From positions 1-20,934 of the forward strand of contig NZ_RQFK01000024.1 in the NCBI RefSeq assembly GCF_004770765.1: DNA of 20,934 bases. Reading direction: 5' to 3'. How positions within the stretch are numbered: position 1 is the stretch's first letter; the number at the start of each line of letters is the position of its first letter. A program made the translations under genes and the position numbers. The notes below the pieces were generated by a model. That model ran no database searches. It worked only from the letters and a program-made list of their open reading frames with translations, and was not told the origin of the DNA. Origin of the DNA: Leptospira noumeaensis. Its GTDB lineage: Bacteria; Spirochaetota; Leptospiria; Leptospirales; Leptospiraceae. Shown here piece by piece: positions 1 to 8,113 of this stretch.

Positions 1-76
1 AAGCCAAGAAAGGTTACTAAAAAGCGTTACCCTTCTCATGCCGCTTAATCGTTACCTATCTCTTGAAGTCATACCA
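1..76. mobile_element. Probable insertion-sequence terminus (left flank)
   Basis: Read leftwards from position 76 the sequence starts TGGTATGACTTCAAGAGATA and carries two spaced GGTAAC motifs. The right end of the window, read rightwards from 20860, starts TGTATGACTCAAGACATG with the same two spaced GGTAAC motifs. The likeness stops at the TG on both sides, which suggests that these are element ends and that the elements lie outside the window. Repeated GGTAAC-type motifs near a TG end recall IS481-type elements, but no transposase is visible. The first cassette has lost its left arm here. Confidence 0.45.
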
Positions 77-89
77 GACTTTAACAATT

Positions 90-533
90 ATGGATAATTC
101 GGAACAAAAAGCTTATAAAGATATTAAAGAGCATGGATGTCATATATTGCATATTTTAGGTGATGATGAAAACCCGCCCTTTAGCTACTCGATAGGCATT
201 CAACAAACATCAAATCATCCAGAAATCATCATTACTGGAATGGATATAGATGATGCTCATAAAATTATAAATGAATATAATCGATTAGTAAAATCAGGAA
301 ATACAATTATCCCTGATAAATTATATGACTGCTTCTTAGAGAATTATTCTTGTTCTTTTAAATTGGTTAAAGAAAAATATTACAAAGAGTATTTTGGCTG
401 GGCTCGGTGGTTATATAACGGAAATAATTTCAACGCACTTCAATTAATCTATCCAAATATAGATGGAATTTGGCCTTGGGACGAAAAAGCCTCCAGCGAA
501 TTCAAATGGTTTATCCCAACTTTATATGAATGA
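90..533 (+). CDS. DUF4262 family protein
   Basis: This is a 147-residue protein of unknown function that I recognise as DUF4262-like. The N-terminal half has the family-type run PPFSYSIGIQQTSNHPEIII around residues 29-48. The C-terminal part has LQLIYPNIDGIWPWD, matching the usual F.LQ..YPD..G.fPWD ending. There is no signal peptide or membrane segment, so it is probably cytoplasmic. I chose the ATG at 90. The frame is open back to a TTG at 63, but that lies inside the presumed IS end. The ATG sits only 13 bases after the IS boundary, so the native promoter and cassette arm have probably been lost. The stop overlaps the start of the next gene by 8 bases, which suggests translational coupling. 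Confidence 0.8.
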   Translation: MDNSEQKAYKDIKEHGCHILHILGDDENPPFSYSIGIQQTSNHPEIIITGMDIDDAHKIINEYNRLVKSGNTIIPDKLYDCFLENYSCSFKLVKEKYYKEYFGWARWLYNGNNFNALQLIYPNIDGIWPWDEKASSEFKWFIPTLYE

Positions 534-963
534 AATATTAGAACAAATCAATGCCAGTTGGAATTGGACTGGTCTCAATGCTTCCTCCGTTTTACAAACC
601 AATGATTTTGGAAATATAATTATCAAAGATATAAAGAGTAAAATTTGGCGAATATGTCCAGAAGACTTAAGCTGTATAATTATTGCTGAGAATTCAATCG
701 ATTTTGAAAGACTAAATAAAACCGAAGATTTTTCAACTGATTGGGAGATGAAAACTTTAGTAGAAATAGCAAATAGGAAATTGGGAGTGTTAACACACGA
801 TAGAAAATATTGTTTAAAAATTCCAAGTATCCTAGGCGGAACATACACAGCTGATAATCTCGGAACAATTTCATTCCTTGAACTAATATCTTCTTCAGGA
901 TATTTAGCTTTGGAAATTAAAGATTTACCAGATGGAAGCGAAATCAAACTAATCATCGACTAA
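526..963 (+). CDS. Tdi1/DUF1851-like protein (possible immunity-type protein)
   Basis: This 145-residue soluble protein shares cassette 1 with the DUF4262 gene. Visible landmarks are TNDFGNIIIKD (about residue 25), IWRICPEDLSCIIIAEN, DWEM...LVEIANRKLGVL, the LGGTYTADNLGTISFLELI stretch, and a final GYLALEIKDLPDGSEIKLI. This pattern matches the DUF1851 / T6SS immunity protein Tdi1 C-terminal family, whose members often neutralise NAD-targeting or polymorphic toxins. No toxin partner is present, so an immunity role is inference. The ATG at 526 overlaps the previous stop by 8 bases. An in-frame ATG at 463 lies deep in the upstream gene and is unlikely to be used. Confidence 0.7.
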   Translation: MNEILEQINASWNWTGLNASSVLQTNDFGNIIIKDIKSKIWRICPEDLSCIIIAENSIDFERLNKTEDFSTDWEMKTLVEIANRKLGVLTHDRKYCLKIPSILGGTYTADNLGTISFLELISSSGYLALEIKDLPDGSEIKLIID

Positions 964-983
964 TGTTTCCGATATTTAGCCAC

Positions 984-1153
984 TGCAAATAACAGCGTGG
1001 AAACGCTGCGCTTCGGCACTTACGGCCTCGCTTGGGCTGCGCCACATTCCCTTTCTGTCACTCGCTCGCATACGCAAGCTACGTGCCAGTCCCTAACGTC
1101 CCGTTCGGGACTCAGGGTCAGGGAACGTCGTCTCCACTAGTTCGTTAGTCGCA
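984..1153 (+). repeat. attC 1 (stem type A)
   Basis: The left arm is TGCAAATAAC and the right arm GTTAGTCGCA. The inner stem TGGAAACG pairs with CGTCTCCA, with one A·C mismatch. The left arm belongs to the truncated cassette 1 and the right arm to cassette 2, so the two outer arms match each other poorly, as expected at a junction between unrelated cassettes. Confidence 0.85.
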
Positions 1154-1178
1154 ATTGTCTCAAATAATTTTAAAATTT

Positions 1179-1574
1179 ATGAATAATCTTTTAAAACTTT
1201 CAATACTTATATTTTTATTAAACTTATCGTGCGGAAATCCTTGCGGAACTTGTCCAAAAAATGGAATCCCTGCTGTCTTAATATTTTCTTTAGCTTCCGA
1301 AACTCCAATTGAAGCTACTAACTCTTCCTGCAAATTTTCAAATTATTGCATTGAAAAAAACAACCTTACAAATGACAATTTAACTAAAAATTTGTGCCGT
1401 TTCACCAAAGGTGAATACAACTATAACTTTTGCTCAAATGTAAATGCTATCGGAAAATGTAAGCTTGATGATGAAAATCTAGCTATTAAAAAAGTATACT
1501 ATAATAACATTACGAAAGCTGCTGCAATCAACGATTGCAATTCAAACATTAAAGGAAACTGGATTGAAATTTAA
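1179..1574 (+). CDS. Cys-rich lipoprotein
   Basis: This is a 131-residue predicted lipoprotein. A short charged start and hydrophobic run (residues 1-16) end in the lipobox LNLSC, with C18 as the lipidated cysteine. The mature part is cysteine-rich and has a repeated motif shared with the next gene: a C..N..GKC block, then YYN, then a DCN...G block near the end. Disulfides and surface or periplasmic location are likely; the function is unknown. I chose the ATG at 1179 because it places the signal peptide at the very N-terminus. The open frame extends to a TTG at 1155, within the cassette arm. It overlaps the next gene by 11 bases. Confidence 0.8.
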   Translation: MNNLLKLSILIFLLNLSCGNPCGTCPKNGIPAVLIFSLASETPIEATNSSCKFSNYCIEKNNLTNDNLTKNLCRFTKGEYNYNFCSNVNAIGKCKLDDENLAIKKVYYNNITKAAAINDCNSNIKGNWIEI

Positions 1575-1965
1575 ACCTAAATTCCTTATCGTTGTTAGTA
1601 TCTCTATTTTAACCTTACTTTTCTTTAAAATTCCGCTAGGATCTTGTGAACCATGTAAATTAATATCGCTACAGGACGCAGCCGGAGTATATTTAATCTT
1701 AAAAAATGAACAAGCTAAATTCTCAATAGCATGCGTCGATAATATCAATTCAAGATGTTTAGAATTTAACTCTGGCGCTTTTTCATCAGATAATTCTATA
1801 TGTAATCTTTACTTACCCAATTCTATATCAGTTAATAACTGTCAAAATACTAATGGAAAATGTGTAGTTACTAGTTTATCAACTACTATCTATTATTCTA
1901 ACTCATGGAGTTCTGAAAACTCAATACAAGACTGTAAAAATAATAACGGCGATTACTTAAATTGA
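1564..1965 (+). CDS. Cys-rich lipoprotein, paralogue of the upstream gene
   Basis: This is a 133-residue predicted lipoprotein with a signal segment at residues 7-24 and lipobox LGSC (C28). The mature region repeats the upstream gene's pattern: a Cys pair just after the lipidated cysteine, NC..TNGKCVV, YYS and a final DCKNNNGDYL. The two genes look like a diverged tandem duplication within one cassette. The only plausible start is a TTG at 1564 that lies inside the upstream gene. No ATG is available near the signal peptide, so translation probably depends on coupling to the first gene. No specific function can be assigned. Confidence 0.7.
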   Translation: MKFKPKFLIVVSISILTLLFFKIPLGSCEPCKLISLQDAAGVYLILKNEQAKFSIACVDNINSRCLEFNSGAFSSDNSICNLYLPNSISVNNCQNTNGKCVVTSLSTTIYYSNSWSSENSIQDCKNNNGDYLN

Positions 1966-1985
1966 GTAGCATTAAAAGAGACAAC

Positions 1986-2154
1986 TGCGACTAACAACGG
2001 GGAAACGCTGCGCTTCGGCACTGCCGGCCTCGCTCGGGCTGCGCCACATTCCCTTTCTGTCACTCGCTCGCATACGCAAGCTACGTGCCAGTCCCTAACG
2101 TCCCATCGGGACTCAGGGTCAGGGAACGTCGTTTCCCCTAGTTCGTTATGCGAA
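1986..2154 (+). repeat. attC 2 (stem type A)
   Basis: The left arm is TGCGACTAAC and the right arm GTTATGCGAA. The inner stem GGGAAACG pairs perfectly with CGTTTCCC. Cassette 2's two ends form an inverted repeat: its start GTTAGTCGCAATTGTCTC and the reverse complement of its end GTTAGTCGCAGTTGTCTC differ only at position 11. Confidence 0.87.
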
Positions 2155-2170
2155 ATTCTTTAAAAACAAT

Positions 2171-3007
2171 ATGATTAATAAAATAAAGAAACTACTCTTT
2201 TATGTAATCCTAAGTTCGATTATATACAACTGCGAATCTAATAAGCAAACTTCCGAGACGGCAAAAACCTCATTCATAATAGGAAAAAACATTAATGTGA
2301 GGAAAGAACCAAATCCTGATTCGATATCTCTTGGTCTTATTCAAGGTGGAAGCGAAGTCCAAATAATTCAATACGGTGAAAAAACAACCATTATAAATGG
2401 AATTAAAGGAAAATGGATCTATATCAAGGGCGTTGATACTAATCTTGGTTCAGAAATTCACGGCTATATTTTTGATCAATTTATATTAAAAAATCATAAA
2501 ACTCCATCCGATATTCTTGAAAAAATATTAGAGGAAAAAGATGATAATATCAAACTTTCTAAATTACAAAATTTTAAAAACCTATTTCCTTTTGATATAT
2601 ATCGAGAAAAAGAATTTGGCCAACACGTTGTAGTAGATTCGTATATTGAATTTACCAAATGCGAAATGATTCGGAATAGAAAAAAATACGATCATTCCAA
2701 TCAAAATGAATTTTTTGCTAAACTAAATTCTACGATTAAAAATTTTCATTTCGATGAGTTCGAAAAATTGACAAAATGTGAATTCGAATTAAGACAAAGA
2801 TGTTATCAAGTAGAAGAAGATTTGAATTTCCCGATAAGGACATATGATAATGAAATTAAAGAAGAAATTAGAACAATTTTTTCGCAAATCCTAATCGATA
2901 CTCGTGATGAGAATAATTGCTACAGGATGAAGTCTGGAAAAAAGTATTGTTTTCACATAGACAAAAAAAATAAACAATACCAGATTTCTGGTATGTGCTA
3001 TAAATAA
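2171..3007 (+). CDS. Lipoprotein with bacterial SH3-like domain
   Basis: This is a 278-residue predicted lipoprotein with a signal segment (residues 6-20) and lipobox IYNC (C21). Residues about 34-100 form a bacterial SH3-like (SH3b) fold signature: INVRKEPNPDSISLGLIQGGSEVQII, then GKWIYIKG and a closing GYIFDQFIL. SH3b domains commonly bind cell-wall peptides or proteins, so an envelope role is likely. The C-terminal 170 residues are unassigned and hold several cysteines (CEM, KCEFEL, RCYQ, NCYRM, KYCFH, MCYK). The ATG at 2171 lies 17 bases after the cassette arm, with no clear Shine-Dalgarno sequence. The protein has the same layout as that of cassette 15. Confidence 0.8.
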   Translation: MINKIKKLLFYVILSSIIYNCESNKQTSETAKTSFIIGKNINVRKEPNPDSISLGLIQGGSEVQIIQYGEKTTIINGIKGKWIYIKGVDTNLGSEIHGYIFDQFILKNHKTPSDILEKILEEKDDNIKLSKLQNFKNLFPFDIYREKEFGQHVVVDSYIEFTKCEMIRNRKKYDHSNQNEFFAKLNSTIKNFHFDEFEKLTKCEFELRQRCYQVEEDLNFPIRTYDNEIKEEIRTIFSQILIDTRDENNCYRMKSGKKYCFHIDKKNKQYQISGMCYK

Positions 3008-3024
3008 TTGAAAACTTAAAGAAC

Positions 3025-3193
3025 TTCGCATAACATCGCGGAAACGCTGCGCTTCGGCACTTACGGCCTCGCTTGGGCTGTGCCACATTCCCCTTCTGGC
3101 ATTCGCTCGCATACGCAAGCTACATGCCAGTCCCTAACGTCCCGTCGGGACTCAGGGTCGGGGAACGTCGTCTCCGCTAATTCGTTATGCGAC
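3025..3193 (+). repeat. attC 3 (stem type A)
   Basis: The arms are TTCGCATAAC and GTTATGCGAC. The inner stem CGGAAACG pairs with CGTCTCCG (one A·C mismatch). The outermost pair of this stem is C-G here, T-A in attC 1 and G-C in attC 2, a clear covariation. Cassette 3 ends match over 19 positions (GTTATGCGAA-A/G-TTCTTTAA). Confidence 0.87.
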
Positions 3194-3216
3194 ATCATTC
3201 AAAATAGGATATTAAA

Positions 3217-4632
3217 ATGACTACAAGATTCTCAATGAGATTTAAAATTGATCCAAAAGATCTAAAAAAAGAAGGTATATTGAATCCTTTTATAGATCTT
3301 GATACCAAACTATATATTCATCCTCATCTATTAAGAGATTCTAAGAATCCGTTTATGTCGAATGCATATTCGGTATTGCATGATAAATTGGCAGAGTATT
3401 TAAAAATAATTAAATCAATCAAAATTTTTAACGATACGGATATATCATATAGAACGATAACAAAAGTATTTCAATTTGATGAACCATATGGACTTTGTAT
3501 AGGATATTCAGAAAAAGGGACACATGGAACCGGACTGAAAGGGAAATATGCTCTAAAAATATTGACTACGATTTACCAAATTCAAGATAAAAGTATACTT
3601 GATCCCGAAATTCTAGAAATCTTACCATTCATCGAGGAAAATATCGGTGCAGATAGAATTGGTGATATGGTTGCAAATATCATTCAGGAGGAATTAGCTA
3701 AACTAACTCAGCATATCGTTGAAAAATATAAAATCAAAGATACAAAAGAAATCAATATAGGTTTGAATAAATATAAACTTCCTTATGCAAACGAACTAAA
3801 AACTCATTTTCTACTATTACCTAAAGACATTCTCGAAAAACTCCCTGTCGCCAATTCTTATGATGATATTCAGGAAGTAATTAGGCATAATAAACAATTA
3901 AGAGACCATTTCAATAAAATCATTAGGCTCGCAGCTAAAAAGAAAACTTCCGCTGGTAAAAAAAATATAAAATACTCTCTAAAAAAAGAAATCATTGAGA
4001 ATCCAAATCTCATCGTTGATTTATTAACGGAATATAAAAATAGCAAAAAACAGCCATACGATTTCGAAAAAGATATGAATTATTTTTTCAGTTGGGCAGA
4101 TGAAGCAGAAGAAATTTTTCATTCATTTTTACGAAAACTAAAATTAACAAAAAAAGATCCGATTGAAATAGTCAGATTTCTTTTGGACAAGTTCAAGGAA
4201 TATACTGAAAAAAATGGTCTCAATAAAGCCTTTTTTAACAATCAGGGAAATATAAAAGAAGAAATTCCTCAAAGAATATTCCAAGCTCTATCTCAACTAT
4301 ATATTGATGATAAAAATCTCGATATATCCCCTGAAACTAATCTAGGAGCAGGTTCGGTTGATTTTAAATTTTCGAGAGGTTCAAAAAAAGTCATTGTTGA
4401 AATGAAAACATCTATGAATCCAAAATGGAGACAGGGATTATCCTTACAATTGAAATCATATTATGATACTGAAAAACCATTAAAAGCTTTTTATACATTT
4501 TTATATATTGGGAATGCTTCCGATAAAATCAAAAAATTAAACTCTGATCTAATTAATTTAAATAACTCAGGATATAAAATTGAATTGGTTAATATAAATG
4601 CCTCAAAAAGAAAATCAGCAAGCTTATTGTAA
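3217..4632 (+). CDS. PD-(D/E)XK nuclease-like protein, putative defence or conflict protein
   Basis: This is a 471-residue soluble protein. Near the C-terminus, GAGSVDFKFSRGSKKVIVEMK gives the PD-(D/E)XK nuclease core, with D382, E395 and K397 as likely catalytic residues. It is followed by a helix with a conserved-looking Q (LSLQLKSYY), and the order beta-D, beta-ExK, helix is typical of restriction-endonuclease-like folds. The N-terminal 350 residues are mostly helical and charged, and I do not recognise them. They may recognise the target or regulate the nuclease. The ATG at 3217 has an AGGAT Shine-Dalgarno sequence about 7 bases upstream. It is the only gene in its cassette, so if it acts in defence it must work alone. 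The nuclease fold is fairly well supported; the role is inferred. Confidence 0.65.
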   Translation: MTTRFSMRFKIDPKDLKKEGILNPFIDLDTKLYIHPHLLRDSKNPFMSNAYSVLHDKLAEYLKIIKSIKIFNDTDISYRTITKVFQFDEPYGLCIGYSEKGTHGTGLKGKYALKILTTIYQIQDKSILDPEILEILPFIEENIGADRIGDMVANIIQEELAKLTQHIVEKYKIKDTKEINIGLNKYKLPYANELKTHFLLLPKDILEKLPVANSYDDIQEVIRHNKQLRDHFNKIIRLAAKKKTSAGKKNIKYSLKKEIIENPNLIVDLLTEYKNSKKQPYDFEKDMNYFFSWADEAEEIFHSFLRKLKLTKKDPIEIVRFLLDKFKEYTEKNGLNKAFFNNQGNIKEEIPQRIFQALSQLYIDDKNLDISPETNLGAGSVDFKFSRGSKKVIVEMKTSMNPKWRQGLSLQLKSYYDTEKPLKAFYTFLYIGNASDKIKKLNSDLINLNNSGYKIELVNINASKRKSASLL

Positions 4633-4639
4633 AAATGAA

Positions 4640-4810
4640 GTCGCATAACAGCTACTAACCGCTTCGCTTCGGGACTTGCGCCCTCGCTCGGTCTGCGACA
4701 CATAGGCTTCTGGCACTCCCCTTGCCTGCGCAAGTGTCGTGGCCAGTCCCTAACGTCCCGTTCGGGACTCAGGGCCAGCCTACGTCGGTTAGTCTAGTTC
4801 GTTATACGAC
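4640..4810 (+). repeat. attC 4 (stem type C)
   Basis: The arms are GTCGCATAAC and GTTATACGAC. The inner stem ACTAACCG pairs perfectly with CGGTTAGT, and the next stem inward is AGGCT/AGCCT where type A sites have TTCCC/GGGAA. For cassette 4 the position-11 mismatch is A·A rather than the usual A·C. Confidence 0.86.
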
Positions 4811-4837
4811 AGATTAAGAAAATTTTAGGAAAAAAAT

Positions 4838-5785
4838 ATGGTAAGAAAATTAATATTAATAATTACATTTTTTTTGAGTTTCAATCACAGCCTCTCGGCA
4901 GAAGACGATTTTTTGAGTGAAACATTTATACAAAATCACAAAAACTACAGAGTTTATTCATTTCAGAATGAAGCATCAAAAAAAATCAAGAATGTAGAAA
5001 ATCTCAAAAGAAAAAAAGAATACAATCAAGCTATTTTAGAAATCCATTCAATACTAAAAATATATCCGCTTTCCGAAATATATTATCTATTGGGAAATAT
5101 TTATATGGATTTACAAAACTATCAACTAGCAGAAAAGGCATATAAATTGTCACTAATAGATAATTTCTTAACAAAACCGATAACTTTATATAATTTAGCT
5201 TGTTTATACAGTCTGACTAAAAATGAAGATGCTGCTTTTAAAATCCTTAAGGAAGCGTTGCTAACTGGCTATCCGTATTTAGATTACATAAAAAAAGACA
5301 AGGATCTCGAATATTTAAGAAATACAAAAAATTGGGATAGTTTTCAACAAAAATATATTCGAATAAAAAACGAAAACAACTTCATCGGTACTTACAATAT
5401 AGATGATACTGGGAAAAATCAATTATTTCTATGTGATAACAATGTTGCAATTAAGGCTTCCTATTATTCATCTACTATTGACGGAAGTTGTTGCAATACT
5501 GATGATTATTCAAAACCTAAAAACAACTACTCTTTAGGTAAATGGAGAAAAATTGATAATCAAATCGTAGTAATTTATTACAAATCCTGTGGTTATCGCG
5601 GAACATTACCACCAAATCCAAATGAAGGAGCAGCAGCAGATTGCGTAAATCGGCGCAATTGCTCTTTAACACAAGAATGTAAAAATACTAATTTCAATGA
5701 ATATATTAATTTTGATTCTGTAGACTTAGATTCAGATCCTCCGATTAAAGGAACGAAAAAACATGCTGTTGCCTGTGACACTTAA
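4838..5785 (+). CDS. Secreted TPR-repeat protein with Cys-rich C-terminus
   Basis: This 315-residue protein has an N-terminal signal peptide (hydrophobic residues 4-18, likely cleavage after SLSA near residue 21). Residues about 50-150 contain two to three tetratricopeptide repeats (for example SEIYYLLGNIYMDLQNYQLAEKAY and TLYNLACLYSLTKNEDAAFKIL), which usually scaffold protein-protein contacts. The C-terminal 130 residues, with GTYNIDDTG and clustered cysteines (SCCN, SCGYRG, DCVNRRNC, QEC), form an unassigned, probably disulfide-bonded beta domain. The protein is probably periplasmic or exported. The ATG at 4838 has a TAGGA sequence about 9 bases upstream. Confidence 0.75.
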   Translation: MVRKLILIITFFLSFNHSLSAEDDFLSETFIQNHKNYRVYSFQNEASKKIKNVENLKRKKEYNQAILEIHSILKIYPLSEIYYLLGNIYMDLQNYQLAEKAYKLSLIDNFLTKPITLYNLACLYSLTKNEDAAFKILKEALLTGYPYLDYIKKDKDLEYLRNTKNWDSFQQKYIRIKNENNFIGTYNIDDTGKNQLFLCDNNVAIKASYYSSTIDGSCCNTDDYSKPKNNYSLGKWRKIDNQIVVIYYKSCGYRGTLPPNPNEGAAADCVNRRNCSLTQECKNTNFNEYINFDSVDLDSDPPIKGTKKHAVACDT

Positions 5786-5788
5786 TCC

Positions 5789-5959
5789 GTCGTATAACAG
5801 CAACTAACCGCTTCACTTCGGGACTTGCGCCCTCGTTCGGTCTACGACACATAGGCTTTTGTCACTCCTCTTGCTTACGCAAGCGTCGTGCCAATCCCTA
5901 ACGTCCCGTTCCGGGACTCAGGGTCAGCCTACGTCGGTTAGTCTAGTTCGTTATGCGTA
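5789..5959 (+). repeat. attC 5 (stem type C)
   Basis: The arms are GTCGTATAAC and GTTATGCGTA. The inner stem ACTAACCG pairs perfectly with CGGTTAGT. It is close in sequence to its neighbour attC 4. Cassette 5 ends match as GTTATACGAC-A/G-GATTAAG. Confidence 0.86.
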
Positions 5960-5996
5960 ATTTGGCTAAAATAAATATTCTAGACTTAAAAATAAA

Positions 5997-6638
5997 ATGA
6001 AAAAAGAAAAAATTCTAAACCGAATATCTGAACTGAAAAATATAGAGTTTGCAAAACAATCTTTACTAAAAAATGCTGAAGAGTTATTTGCCGGCACATT
6101 AAGTATCGCAACCGTCGTATACGGAAGAAATTCTACGCAAGTTGCATACTTAATTGATATGCGTAATAAAGTCGCAAACTCAAAATATGATGAAAATTCA
6201 AAGTATTCAGTATTATTTCAATCGACACTAGGCTATATTACTAATCTAGAAAAAGAAATAAATGATGAAATGATTCTAAGCCTAGAAATAAAAATATCAG
6301 GGGAATTGTTTTCTGATTTCATATACATGGCAAAAGAATCAATGGAAACTGGGCATAAGGATGTTGCCGTTGTCTTAGCTAGTGCCTCTTTAGAAGATTC
6401 ATTAAAAAAATTAGCTGAATATAAAAATATTAATGTAGAAGGCAAAGAAATGTCAGATATAGTTAATATTTTAAAATCTAATGAAGTTCTTTCGGGCCCT
6501 CAATTAAAAGTAATACAATCTTTTGTTAAAATCAGAAATAAAGCATTTCATGCCGAGTGGAATAAAATTGATACTCCAGAAGTTAAAAGTTTGATAGCTT
6601 TTTTAGATGAATTTATTATAAAAAATTTCTCACAATAA
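5997..6638 (+). CDS. HEPN-like domain protein
   Basis: This is a 213-residue, all-helical soluble protein. The C-terminal domain (about residues 100-210) has MAKESMETGHKDVAVVLASASLEDSLKKLAEY followed by IRNKAFHAEW. The R180-x4-H185 motif (RNKAFH) is the active-site signature of HEPN-fold ribonucleases, and the surrounding helices fit HEPN or DUF4145-like proteins. HEPN domains are common in toxin-antitoxin, abortive-infection and stress systems. No antitoxin or partner is encoded in the cassette, so this could be a self-regulated RNase or a non-catalytic adaptor. The ATG at 5997 was chosen because it follows the cassette arm by 37 bases. No strong Shine-Dalgarno sequence is seen. Confidence 0.65.
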   Translation: MKKEKILNRISELKNIEFAKQSLLKNAEELFAGTLSIATVVYGRNSTQVAYLIDMRNKVANSKYDENSKYSVLFQSTLGYITNLEKEINDEMILSLEIKISGELFSDFIYMAKESMETGHKDVAVVLASASLEDSLKKLAEYKNINVEGKEMSDIVNILKSNEVLSGPQLKVIQSFVKIRNKAFHAEWNKIDTPEVKSLIAFLDEFIIKNFSQ

Positions 6639-6647
6639 AAGCCAAAC

Positions 6648-6815
6648 TACGCATAACAGCGTCTTCCCGCTACGTTTCGGCACAAGGCCTCACTCGGCCT
6701 GCGGCAAATTCCCTTCCGGCACGCTTCTTGCTTCGCAACAAGGCGCGCCGACGCCAACACCTACTTCGTAGGCTCGGCTACAGGGAACTTCGGGAAGACT
6801 AATTCGTTATACGAC
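6648..6815 (+). repeat. attC 6 (stem type D)
   Basis: The arms are TACGCATAAC and GTTATACGAC. The inner stem TCTTCCCG pairs perfectly with CGGGAAGA, and the next stem is AATTCCC/GGGAACTT. Cassette 6 has one of the longest end matches, GTTATGCGTA-A/G-TTTGGCT. Confidence 0.86.
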
Positions 6816-6829
6816 ATAGCAAAAATAAA

Positions 6830-8101
6830 ATGAAGAATAAATTTAAAGAATACCATAAATTTACAAAAGAAGAGTTAATGAGGTTATCAAAGGAATCTCT
6901 CTATGTTTTTGATACCAACATCTTACTCAATATGTATAGGTATAGCCGGTCGACAGTTGAGGATTTCTTTACTGTTTTTTCAAAACTTAAAAAAGAAAAT
7001 CGAATATGGATACCTTATCAAGTCGGAATAGAATTTTATGAGAATAGAATAAATGTAATTGCAGAACAAAGAAAATCTTACCAAGAAATACTTAAATCAA
7101 TCACAAAATTTAAAAATGACATTTCAGCAAAATATAAAAATCATCCATTCTTAAACTTTGATGAAATTTTCAGTGAACTAAATAATAAAGCAATAACTGA
7201 AATAGAAAATAAAATTTGCGAAGCTGAAAAATTACAACCTAATTGGCTCGATCGTGATGAAATATTAGAAAGAATTAATCTAATATTCGAAGATAGCACA
7301 GGAGAGGAATTTACAGAAGAGAGATTAAAAGAAATTAAATCAGAAGGAAAGCTCCGCTATGAAAATAAAATTCCACCAGGATTCAAGGATGATAATAAAT
7401 CCGATCACAAAAAATTTGGTGATTTGATAATTTGGTTCGAAATAATAGAAAAAGCTAAAAGCTCTAAAAAAAATATAATTTTGGTATCTGGTGACACGAA
7501 AGACGACTGGTGGTTAGAAAAAGATGGAAATAAGATAATGCCTTTACCAGCTCTAAAAAAAGAACTTTATAAACAAGCAGGTGTAAATTTTCACATATAT
7601 ACACCTGATGCATTCCTTGAATTTTCTACAATTGAGCTAGAAAAAAAGGATTCTTCTATTTCTGAAGCCAGAAAATTTCAAGAATTTGACGAATTAATCG
7701 GAACTGACCAAGAATATAATTACAAACTACAATCAATATCTTTAAACCTAAGTAGCCCTTTCCTCTCAGATAAATTCAAAAATATAATTATAGAAATTGA
7801 AAATAATATTATTAGCGTAATGGAAAGATTAATTCCTTCTGATCCAATTAATGATAGTATAAATTATACAAAAAACATAAACCATATTGAAATTATAAAA
7901 TTTCAATTAAAATTAATGAAGAACGAAAATTTCAATGACATATTCATGATCAAACAATTTGATACACTATTGAGCTATCTATTAAACACTCTATCTGAGC
8001 TGCTATTGAATAGAAAATTATATCTTGACGACATACATGACTTATACAAATCCATTTCCATTATCGAAAAACACAGAAAGTTCATATTAACATTAACCTA
8101 A
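6830..8101 (+). CDS. PIN-like domain protein (PIN_8 family), putative ribonuclease
   Basis: This is a 423-residue protein. Residues about 22-260 match the PIN_8 / DUF4935-type pattern: VFDTNILLNMYRYS (D28), RIWIPYQVGIEFYENR (E68), IPPGFKDDNK..., KFGDLIIWFEII (D198) and VSGDTKDDWW (D222, D225). These acidic residues would form the metal site of a PIN-type nuclease acting on RNA. Proteins of this family are often found in defence islands and on mobile elements. The C-terminal 160 residues are helical, charged and unassigned. It is the only gene in the cassette, with no VapB-like antitoxin. The ATG at 6830 lies 15 bases after the arm, so the leader is very short. The fold is fairly certain; the role is inferred. 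Confidence 0.78.
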   Translation: MKNKFKEYHKFTKEELMRLSKESLYVFDTNILLNMYRYSRSTVEDFFTVFSKLKKENRIWIPYQVGIEFYENRINVIAEQRKSYQEILKSITKFKNDISAKYKNHPFLNFDEIFSELNNKAITEIENKICEAEKLQPNWLDRDEILERINLIFEDSTGEEFTEERLKEIKSEGKLRYENKIPPGFKDDNKSDHKKFGDLIIWFEIIEKAKSSKKNIILVSGDTKDDWWLEKDGNKIMPLPALKKELYKQAGVNFHIYTPDAFLEFSTIELEKKDSSISEARKFQEFDELIGTDQEYNYKLQSISLNLSSPFLSDKFKNIIIEIENNIISVMERLIPSDPINDSINYTKNINHIEIIKFQLKLMKNENFNDIFMIKQFDTLLSYLLNTLSELLLNRKLYLDDIHDLYKSISIIEKHRKFILTLT

Positions 8102-8113
8102 ATCATTTGCTAC

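Noticed and set aside
522..956. Minus-strand frame of 144 codons opposite the Tdi1-like gene
   Set aside because: Antisense shadow of a recognised family gene; composition is typical of antisense frames.
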